Program-made: the position numbers and the translations under genes
Shown: positions 9,334-18,500 of the stretch, in pieces
How the letters are laid out: every line of letters begins with the position of its first letter
How positions within the stretch are numbered: the first letter of the stretch is position 1
The notes under the pieces: generated by a model
Database searches by the model: none
Told to the model about the DNA's origin: nothing
The model's input: the letters and a program-made list of their open reading frames with translations, nothing else
Assembly (NCBI GenBank): GCA_014762755.1
Contig: JABURI010000241.1
Span: 1 to 33,325, forward strand
From: Marinobacter sp.
GTDB lineage: Bacteria > Pseudomonadota > Gammaproteobacteria > Pseudomonadales > Oleiphilaceae
Reading direction: 5' to 3'
Length of the DNA: 33,325 nucleotides

Positions 9334-10632
9334 TTGTTTGAGCGTCCTGATGTCGGCGAACGGGCCGTTCTGGTTCATATCGATTTTACTGCCCACGAGG
9401 ATTCCGAGGACCCGGAAGAGTTTCGGGAACTGGTGACCTCGGCCGGGGTGGAACCGGTGGCTGTGATCACCGGCTCGCGCAAGCAGCCGAGCCCGCGACT
9501 GTTTGTGGGCGAGGGCAAGCTGGAAGAGATCCGCGATGCCATTGCTGCGTCCGAAGCGGACGTGGTGCTGTTCAATCATGCCCTGAGTCCCAGTCAGGAG
9601 CGAAACATTGAGCGCGAGCTCAAGTGTCGGGTGCTGGATCGTACCGGGGTGATTCTCGATATTTTTGCCCAGCGGGCCCGGACCCATGAGGGCAAGTTGC
9701 AGGTGGAGCTGGCCCAGCTTGAGCACATGTCCACCCGGCTCGTTCGCGGCTGGACTCACCTTGAACGGCAAAAGGGGGGGATCGGCCTGCGGGGTCCCGG
9801 TGAAACCCAGCTGGAAACCGACCGTCGTCTTCTGCGTGAACGGATCAAGTCCATCCACAAGCGGCTCGAAAAGGTCCGCAGGCAGCGCAACCAGGGGCGT
9901 CGCGCCCGGCACCGTGCCGATATTCCGACGGTCTCGCTGGTGGGTTATACCAACGCCGGAAAATCTACCCTGTTCAATCGGCTGACGACCTCTTCCGTGT
10001 ATGCGGCCAACCAGCTGTTCGCGACCCTCGACCCGACATTGCGCCGGCTGGAACTTCCGGACATCGGGCCGGTCGTATTGGCGGATACGGTCGGGTTCAT
10101 CCGACACCTGCCACACAAGCTGGTGGAAGCGTTCCGGGCAACCCTGGAGGAGACCACCGAGGCCAGCATTCTTCTGCACGTAATCGACAGTCACGATGGT
10201 CGTCGCGACGACAACATCGAACAGGTCGAGAACGTTCTGGCTGAGATCGGTGCGGACGAAATTCCCGTATTACAGGTGTTCAACAAGATTGACCTGCTCG
10301 ATGGATTTACCCCTCGCATTGACCGGAATGAGGAAGGAATACCGGTCCGGGTCTGGGTGTCGGCAGTCAGTGGCGAAGGACTGGATATTCTTTTCGATGC
10401 TATTGTTGAGCGACTGGCGGAGGACGTGGTGCATCATTTCGTGTTGCTCGGCCCCGCCGATGGCAAGCTGCGCGCATTGCTTCACGAGGCCGGCTCTGTT
10501 CTGAGCGAGGAACATCGCGAGACCGGCGACAGTGTGGTGGAAGTCCGCTTGCAGAACCGTGACTGGCTGCAATTGCTGAGCCGGGCGGGCATGAAGGAAC
10601 ATGAGATTCGCCTTGAAGACAGTCACGCCTGA
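9334..10632 (+). CDS. hflX: GTPase HflX
   Basis: HflX is a ribosome-associated GTPase that splits stalled 70S ribosomes, especially after heat stress. The 432-residue protein has the N-terminal HflX domain (ERAVLVHIDF...VTSAGVEPVA...PSPRLFVGEGKLEEI) and the helical linker (LVRGWTHLERQKGGIGLRGP). The GTPase domain includes G1 GYTNAGKSTLFN (about 204-215), G3 DTVGFI and G4 NKID. The start is TTG at 9334: the frame closes at a TGA at 9313, there is no ATG, and the N-terminus MFERPDVGERAVLVH matches homologues. GGGAG about 10 nt upstream is the likely ribosome-binding site. The rare start may keep expression low. Confidence 0.95.
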   Translation: MFERPDVGERAVLVHIDFTAHEDSEDPEEFRELVTSAGVEPVAVITGSRKQPSPRLFVGEGKLEEIRDAIAASEADVVLFNHALSPSQERNIERELKCRVLDRTGVILDIFAQRARTHEGKLQVELAQLEHMSTRLVRGWTHLERQKGGIGLRGPGETQLETDRRLLRERIKSIHKRLEKVRRQRNQGRRARHRADIPTVSLVGYTNAGKSTLFNRLTTSSVYAANQLFATLDPTLRRLELPDIGPVVLADTVGFIRHLPHKLVEAFRATLEETTEASILLHVIDSHDGRRDDNIEQVENVLAEIGADEIPVLQVFNKIDLLDGFTPRIDRNEEGIPVRVWVSAVSGEGLDILFDAIVERLAEDVVHHFVLLGPADGKLRALLHEAGSVLSEEHRETGDSVVEVRLQNRDWLQLLSRAGMKEHEIRLEDSHA

Positions 10633-10710
10633 AAGCGTAAACTGTTGCCGGGGCGAGCATAAATCCCTAGTATTTGCAGCCATTCGACAAGTATAGGAAC
10701 GGAGAGCACT

Positions 10711-11907
10711 ATGGCCTGGAACGAACCGGGTGGAAACCGTAACGACAACGATCCCTGGGGGACCGGTGGTGGTCGTCGCGGCAATGATCAGGGGCCGCCA
10801 GACCTCGATGAGGCGCTGAAAAAGGGCCTGGACAAGCTCAACAAGATGTTGGGCGGTAAAGGCGGCAAGTCCGGAGGCGACAGCGGCTCCGGTGGCAGCG
10901 CTGGCGGCTTCGGTGCTGTCATCGCCCTGGCGGCTATACTGGTTGTCGGTTACATCGTTTACCAGTCTTTCTACACAGTAGACGAGCAGGAGCGGGCAGT
11001 CGTTCTGCGCTTCGGCGAATATTCCCGCACCGAGGATCCGGGGCTGCGTTTCAAGGTGCCCCTGATTGATGACGTGCGCAAGGTCCGGGTCACCAACGTA
11101 CGGACAGCCGAGTCCCAGGGCCAGATGCTCACCCAGGACGAGAACCTGGTCACCGTGGATCTGCAGGTTCAGTATCAGGTGAGTAACGCCCGTGACTACG
11201 TGCTGAACGTTCGGGATTCCAACCAGGCACTGGCCTTTGCCACTGACAGCGCACTGCGGCACGAAGTGGGTAGCGCCACCCTGGATGAAGTGCTCACCGA
11301 GGGCCGCGCCGAGCTGGCCATCAACGTTGAGCAGCGGTTGCAGGCGTTCCTGCAGGAATACGGCGCTGGCTTGCGCATTGTCCGGGTCAACGTGGAAAGC
11401 ACCCAGCCGCCTGCGCCGGTTCAGGATGCGTTCCGGGAAGTTCAACGAGCCCGTGAGGACGAGCAGCGGCTGATCGAGGAAGCGGAAACCTATCGGAACA
11501 AGATCGTTCCCGAGGCCCGCGGTCAGGCCCAGCGGATGATTGAAGAAGCAAACGCCTACAAGTCGCGGGTGGTCGAGACCGCGCGTGGTGAAACCGCACG
11601 TTACCTGGACCTGCTGGCAGTGTATTCCGATGCGCCACGGGTAACCCGCGAGCGCATGTACATCCAGGCGCTGGAGAATGTGATGGCGAACACCTCCAAG
11701 GTGTTTGTGGACACCAAGTCCTCCAACAACATGATGTACCTGCCGCTGGATCAGATGATCAAGCGCAATGCCGGATCGACCGGACGCAGCAACAGCACAG
11801 GTGACGCAGGTAGCATGACAGGCCAGGTTGATATCCAGTCACTGACCGACGAAGTGCTGCGCGAGTTGCGCAATCGTCAGGCCACCAATTCCAGAACGGG
11901 GAGATAA
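10711..11907 (+). CDS. hflK: FtsH protease modulator HflK
   Basis: HflK is an inner-membrane SPFH/stomatin-family protein that forms a large cage with HflC around the FtsH protease and limits access of membrane substrates. The 398-residue protein has a Gly/Asn-rich cytoplasmic N-terminus (MAWNEPGGNRNDNDPWG), one transmembrane helix at about 67-87, and the SPFH domain (TVDEQERAVVLRFGEYSRTEDPGLRFKVP). An Ala/Glu-rich helical region and a poly-polar tail follow. GGAG lies about 8 nt before the ATG. Its stop is 3 nt before hflC, consistent with co-translation. Confidence 0.97.
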   Translation: MAWNEPGGNRNDNDPWGTGGGRRGNDQGPPDLDEALKKGLDKLNKMLGGKGGKSGGDSGSGGSAGGFGAVIALAAILVVGYIVYQSFYTVDEQERAVVLRFGEYSRTEDPGLRFKVPLIDDVRKVRVTNVRTAESQGQMLTQDENLVTVDLQVQYQVSNARDYVLNVRDSNQALAFATDSALRHEVGSATLDEVLTEGRAELAINVEQRLQAFLQEYGAGLRIVRVNVESTQPPAPVQDAFREVQRAREDEQRLIEEAETYRNKIVPEARGQAQRMIEEANAYKSRVVETARGETARYLDLLAVYSDAPRVTRERMYIQALENVMANTSKVFVDTKSSNNMMYLPLDQMIKRNAGSTGRSNSTGDAGSMTGQVDIQSLTDEVLRELRNRQATNSRTGR

Positions 11908-11910
11908 TCA

Positions 11911-12789
11911 ATGGGTCCGAAGAGTATTATCGGCCTTGCCGGTGCCTTGATCGTTGTTCTGGTGGTGTCGGCCAGTGTCTACATCATTCCGGAGACTCAC
12001 CGGGGCGTGCTGTTGCGCTTTGGTGAGCTGATTGAAACCAACATCCCGGCGGGCATCCACTTCAAGGTTCCGGTGATTGACCAGGTGCGGGAGTTTGACG
12101 TGCGGGTGCTCACCATGGATCTTCCGGCACGCCAGTATCTGACAGTCGAAAAGAAACCGCTGGATGTGGATTCCTACGTCGCCTGGCAGATCGCCGATGT
12201 GGACACTTTCTATCGCTCCACCGGCGGTGACGAGTTCCGTGCTCAGTCGTTGCTGTCGTCCCGGGTGGATAACGGCCTGCGGAACGAGTTCGGTGTGCGT
12301 ACCATGCACGAGGTGGTTTCCGGTCAGCGGGATGAGCTGATGCACACCCTGCGGGACCAGGTGAACGAGACCTCCGTCTCCGAATTCGGTATCCGGGTGC
12401 TGGATATCCGGGTCAAGGCGATCGAACTGCCTCAGCAGGTCAGCGAGAACGTATACCGCCGGATGGCAACCGAGCGGGAAAAGCTGGCCCAGGAATTCCG
12501 GTCACGGGGTCGTGAGGCGGCAGAGGGTATTCGCGCCGATGCCGACCGCCAGCAGACGGTGATTCTGGCTGAGGCTTTCTCCAAGTCCGAGCAGTTGCGC
12601 GGTGAAGGCGACGGCCAGGCGGCACGTATCTATGCCGATGCCTACAGCGAGAACGAGGAGTTCTACAGTTTCTACCGCAGCCTGACGGCGTACCAGAACT
12701 CCTTTGCCAACAAGGATGACATCATGGTCATCGACTCGGACAGCGACTTCCTGAAGTTCCTGAAGGATCCCCAGGGCGCCACCAACTGA
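11911..12789 (+). CDS. hflC: FtsH protease modulator HflC
   Basis: HflC is the partner of HflK in the HflKC-FtsH complex. The 292-residue protein has one N-terminal transmembrane helix (about 5-24, IIGLAGALIVVLVVSASVYI), the SPFH domain (ETHRGVLLRFGELIETNIPAGIHFKVPVIDQV) and a long C-terminal helix. The conserved end includes ADAYSENEEFYSFYRSLTAYQ and VIDSDSDFLKFL. It is the last gene of the hfl block; a strong terminator begins 17 nt after its stop. The small DUF2065 gene found after hflC in E. coli and Pseudomonas is absent here. Confidence 0.97.
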   Translation: MGPKSIIGLAGALIVVLVVSASVYIIPETHRGVLLRFGELIETNIPAGIHFKVPVIDQVREFDVRVLTMDLPARQYLTVEKKPLDVDSYVAWQIADVDTFYRSTGGDEFRAQSLLSSRVDNGLRNEFGVRTMHEVVSGQRDELMHTLRDQVNETSVSEFGIRVLDIRVKAIELPQQVSENVYRRMATEREKLAQEFRSRGREAAEGIRADADRQQTVILAEAFSKSEQLRGEGDGQAARIYADAYSENEEFYSFYRSLTAYQNSFANKDDIMVIDSDSDFLKFLKDPQGATN

Positions 12790-12806
12790 TCCGGGTTTAA
12801 CGCGAG

Positions 12807-12838
12807 AAACCGGAATACCTTCGTATTCCGGTTTTTTT
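12807..12838 (+). terminator. Intrinsic terminator after hflC
   Basis: Perfect 12-bp stem (12807-12818 with 12823-12834) around a CTTC loop, followed by T-rich sequence to 12838. It closes the nnr-to-hflC block. Confidence 0.92.
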
Positions 12839-12966
12839 GTGCCCGACAACCGTGTAAAATTCGGCCGGTTTTGTATCGGGTTTTCTGACCCACGACTTCG
12901 CCGCAAATCCTGAGTGCTCCCCGCAGTCATCTGGACTGTTGCGGGAATAACAGACAACGGAATCTC

Positions 12967-14148
12967 ATGACAGTATCTGATCGCTGGTTACTGCCGGACG
13001 GGGTAGAGGATATTCTGCCGCCGCTGGCCGGACGGATCGAATCCCTGCGCCGGGACGTAATGGATACCTGCCAACGCTGGGGTTACCAGCTGGTCATCCC
13101 GCCCCTCATTGAATACCTGGAATCCCTGTTTACCGGTACCGGGCACGATCTGGAGCTGCAGACCTTCAAGCTTACCGATCAGTTGACCGGTCGGATGATG
13201 GGGGTTCGTGCCGATATGACTCCCCAGGCAGCCCGTATCGATGCCCATACCCTGGGCCAGGAAGGTATTACCCGTCTGTGTTATGCCGGTCATGTTCTGC
13301 ATACCCGGCCGCGTCACATGCTGACCGGGCGCACCCCGATCCAGGCCGGTTGCGAGCTGTTTGGCAGCGCCTCCGAAGCGGCGGATATGGAGGTGATCAG
13401 CCTGATGCTGGAGACGCTCCGGGTAGCTGGTCTGCCGCGCATCCACCTGGACCTCGCCCATGTGGCGATCTACGAGAGTCTGATTGGCGAGGCGGACTTC
13501 GACCGCGATACCGAAGAGACCATATTTGATGCCATGGCGCGGAAATCAGTGCCAGAGCTGGACGAGCTGCTGGGTGACTGCCCGTCAGGATCGGCCGGCG
13601 ACCGGCTCCGGAAACTGGCCCGCGTGAGCGGTGGTCCGGAGGCGCTTGTTGAGGCGCGGACGATCCTTAGTGGCGCCTCGGAGTCGCTGGATGCGGCCCT
13701 GGACAAGCTGGAGCGGGTAGCAAGCATGCTGACCCGTGACTTCCCCGAAGTGAGCTTCGGTTTCGATTTCTGTGAACTTCGAGGCTACAACTACCACACG
13801 GGGCTGGTATTTGCGGCGTATGTGCCCGGTCACGGGGACTCGGTCGCCAAGGGCGGTCGTTACGACGCTATTGGCAGTGATTTCGGACGTCCGCGTCCCG
13901 CCACCGGCTTCAGCCTCGACATCCGGGCACTGGTATCATTGGGTGAGCGGACAGCGCAGAAAGGCGGCGCGGTGTGGGCGCCGGCAGATCAGGATCCGTC
14001 CCTGGAAGGCGCGATCGCCGGTTTGCGAAGCACAGACACAGTAATCCGGGCATTGCCGGAGGATGAGGGTTGTAACCCTGCCACCCGCGGGTGTGACCGG
14101 CAATTGGTTAAGAAGGACGGCGAGTGGGTCGTCGAGTCGCTGGACTGA
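12967..14148 (+). CDS. hisZ: ATP phosphoribosyltransferase regulatory subunit HisZ
   Basis: HisZ is a catalytically inactive relative of histidyl-tRNA synthetase that joins the short form of HisG to catalyse and regulate the first step of histidine synthesis. The 393-residue protein shows the class II synthetase fold: LLPDGVEDILPP at the start, GYQLVIPPLIEY, RADMTPQAARI and GTG-containing motif 2-like stretch, GFDFCELRGYNYHTGLVFAAYVPG, and KGGRYDAIGSDFGRPRPATGFS. It lacks the C-terminal anticodon-binding domain of HisRS. Its position directly before purA is the Pseudomonas arrangement and argues for HisZ over HisS. Its presence implies a short HisG elsewhere. Confidence 0.94.
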   Translation: MTVSDRWLLPDGVEDILPPLAGRIESLRRDVMDTCQRWGYQLVIPPLIEYLESLFTGTGHDLELQTFKLTDQLTGRMMGVRADMTPQAARIDAHTLGQEGITRLCYAGHVLHTRPRHMLTGRTPIQAGCELFGSASEAADMEVISLMLETLRVAGLPRIHLDLAHVAIYESLIGEADFDRDTEETIFDAMARKSVPELDELLGDCPSGSAGDRLRKLARVSGGPEALVEARTILSGASESLDAALDKLERVASMLTRDFPEVSFGFDFCELRGYNYHTGLVFAAYVPGHGDSVAKGGRYDAIGSDFGRPRPATGFSLDIRALVSLGERTAQKGGAVWAPADQDPSLEGAIAGLRSTDTVIRALPEDEGCNPATRGCDRQLVKKDGEWVVESLD

Positions 14149-14153
14149 ATTGA

Positions 14154-15458
<1,305 letters not shown>

Positions 15459-15473
15459 AGCGCCATTCGTGTA

Positions 15474-15506
15474 GCAAAAGGCCCCGCAAAGTGCGGGGCC
15501 TTTTGC
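15474..15506. terminator. Bidirectional intrinsic terminator between purA and the large lipoprotein gene
   Basis: 15-bp stem (15474-15488 with 15492-15506) around a 3-nt loop, with AAAA and TTTT tracts at the stem ends. It can end purA transcription on plus and, from the other side, transcription of the convergent minus-strand gene whose stop is at 15546. Confidence 0.9.
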
Positions 15507-15545
15507 CATTGAAAGAAAGTGTCAACTGACCACTCGATCAACCGG

Positions 15546-18500
15546 TCATGGAGAACCGAAGCCGATAGGTTTGGGACCCTGCGCCCCCAATACATCGATA
15601 TCCAGCCTGAAATCGATCGTGCAGCTTCCGGCATTGACGACATCGGTGGCGTCGGTCTGTGTCAAAGAGATGCCTCCGGGAGACTGGGCCAGGTCGTCAT
15701 AGCTATACCGTAGACGAAGGCTTTTGTAGACCTCGCTTGCCTGGAAGCGTTGTGGGATGAAGTTGGGACTTTTGCCACAGTCTTCAGAGATTGCACCATC
15801 CAACTCGATAAACGCCGCCTGCAAACCAAAGGAGTCTCCCGGTGAAAGGGTCAGTACCCTGGAGCGCATATTGAGCTGTAACCAGGAGCTATCGAATTTC
15901 CCTCTTTTGTAATAACAGGCCCTCGGTGACAGTGTCAGCGGGAACGAGCCAGGAACGTTGTCGCGTGAGCTGTAGTCGGAGCCGGCGATCGTTTCTCCGA
16001 GATAAAAGTAGGCTCCATCAGTCTCGTCACTTCCCTGTAGGTACTCGGCATCCAGCGCATCCGAGAGAAGAATTTGCTCACCGGTCTGGGGATCCTCAAT
16101 GACGATCCACCACATAACTTCACCGTCACGCAGGTCGGCCGTGGATGCATTAGGGTCATCAGTGCACTTCTGGTTGGTAACGATGTCCCGGAACACCACC
16201 TGGAAAGCGAGATCCGGCGTTAATGGATCGGTGCCGACCGCAATCTCCACACCATCCTTGCTGCCATCACCGTCCGTATCGGCATTGGTGGGATTCGTCC
16301 CTATCGCAACCTCTTGGCCATCATTGGCACCATCCAGGTCGGTGTCGTCAAACAGCGGTGACGTATAGACCGTCGTTGCAGTGGTGGCGCCCGGCAGGCT
16401 GAGCCGGAAACCTTCAATTAACTCCTGCCGATCCGTCAATCCATCCTCGTCAGTATCGGCCATGGCTGGATTCGTGCCGTAACCGCCCGTATTGGCAGAC
16501 GTGATATTGAGATTGGGGTAAAGCGCAGCCACGGCCAGATACTTGGACAGATCAGCGACTTCATCGTAATCACTGATGCCATCGCCGTCGGAATCGGCCC
16601 GATTCGGATTCAGCCGCAGGTCGCGCTCAACAAAATCTGCAAGACCATCAAAGTCGGAGTCTGGCAAAGACGGGCTGGACGTTACGGGATCGGAAGAGAA
16701 AGAGGCAGGGCCGACGCCAGTGCTAACCTGGTCTGACCAACCCATCGACTCTTCTGCGTCTGTCAGCCCGTCTTGGTCCTGATCGGAGAAGCTGGACGCA
16801 TCATTAATCGTTGGGTCAGATCCCCGCGCCTGCTCATTGCCATCTGCCACGGAGTCGTCATCTGTGTCGCGACGGAGCGGATCTGTCGTGACCGTTTCCG
16901 ACGGTCGCAAAGCGTCATCGCCGGCCGGCGTGCTGTCGAGGGCGCCATTGGCCCCCGGGAGGATAAGGATGCCCCCCGCGGCAACCGGGTTATTAAGGAA
17001 AACCCGTTGGATATCATCGCCGCTGGAGCTGGACTCAGCCGTTTGATTGCCACCGTCGATAATGGCCAGCAAGGCCTCAAAGCCCGTGAGTTCGTCGTAA
17101 TCCGATAGGTTGTCCCGGTCCGTATCCGGCTCTGTGGGGTCCGTCGCCGGTGGGATGCTGGAGGCCGCCTCGTAAACGTCATCACCAGCCGGGGCTGTAT
17201 CCATTGTGCCATTTGGTCCAGGACCCACTACCGGCGTCCCATAGGCCAAACCCACCATTCCCTCTGGCGTTAGCTGCTCGTCATCTCCTGTCGCTGTGGT
17301 ACCGGCTGTTTTATCCAGTCCGGCGATAATGCCAATGGCGTCAGCCTGACTGATGGCTTCTTCATTCTGAAATGCACAAAGTGCCTGGCTGCGAGGGTCA
17401 CTGGCAGGCGCGCAGAATTCACGAAGATCCTGTTCGAGAAAGTCCGCCAGTCCATCACCATCGGTATCGGCGAAACGCGGGGATGAATACGTCTGACGTA
17501 AAGCGCCGCCATCAATAGCCACCTTCCAGCCAACGAATACCTCGGCAAAATCGCTCAGGCCGTCCTGATCGGAATCTACCGAATCCGCTAGCCCGTCGCA
17601 GGCGGACGCAGAGGCGCAGCTTTGTGCCTGATTCAGAAAGTCCGGACCAAACGTGTTGTTATCGAACTGATCACGGGCGCTGTCGGTAGATCCGTAAAGG
17701 AACTCATTACGGGCAAACAGGCCATCCCCGTCCAGATCCTGCAGGAAGGCGAGGCTGAGGTTGTTGCCGGATTCGACGGTGATCAGATCAAAGTCTGCGG
17801 CATCCGGGAGTTGCCCCGAGGTGAGAACGACCCAGGCCCGGTTGAAGTCGCCATTGCGCAACGACTTGATCCGAACCAGTTTCTGGGGGCCGCTGCAGGT
17901 CCCGGTCTGGCAGTCGCCGTCCACACGACATTCAGCGCCGGCATTTTCCGAGAATGCGGAACAGGTCCGGCTGGTTTCATAACCGCCAATAAAGTCGACA
18001 GTGTCATCCCCACGGGCGGGTGTATCCAGAACGCCATTTTCACCCGGATCAATGACCACAGTGCCGAGGCTCAGCCCGTCGCTGTTCAGCGCTACCAGCT
18101 GGATATCGTCACCCTGGGCAATACTGTCTGCGGTCTTGTTCAGACCCGCAATGATTCCGCTGACCCCCGTTGGGTTGGCTACAAAATCATCGCCGGCGGG
18201 GCGGGTTTCAAGCCAGCCATTCGGGCCGGTGCGAATGAGATTGCCGTCCAGTACGTCATCGCCCGCTGGTGTGCTCTCAAGGGCGTCGTTGAATCCTGCA
18301 ACGACTACGTCCTGCTGGGTTTGATGGCGCGGAAAGCCCATGGAAGACTCGAGCAGATAGCTCAGTGGCAGTCCCAGTGACTTGCCGGATGGGCTGAAGC
18401 CTCCCAGGTACTGGTCGTTCTGCAAAACGCCATTGGTCGCCAGCAGGTAGTTGCTTGCAGCCTCGGCATCCCCGAAATCCAGGGTGATGCTGGCGGTCCT

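Noticed and set aside
12790..12966. A small DUF2065 gene expected between hflC and hisZ
   Set aside because: No suitable open frame; the gap holds only the terminator and a leader.
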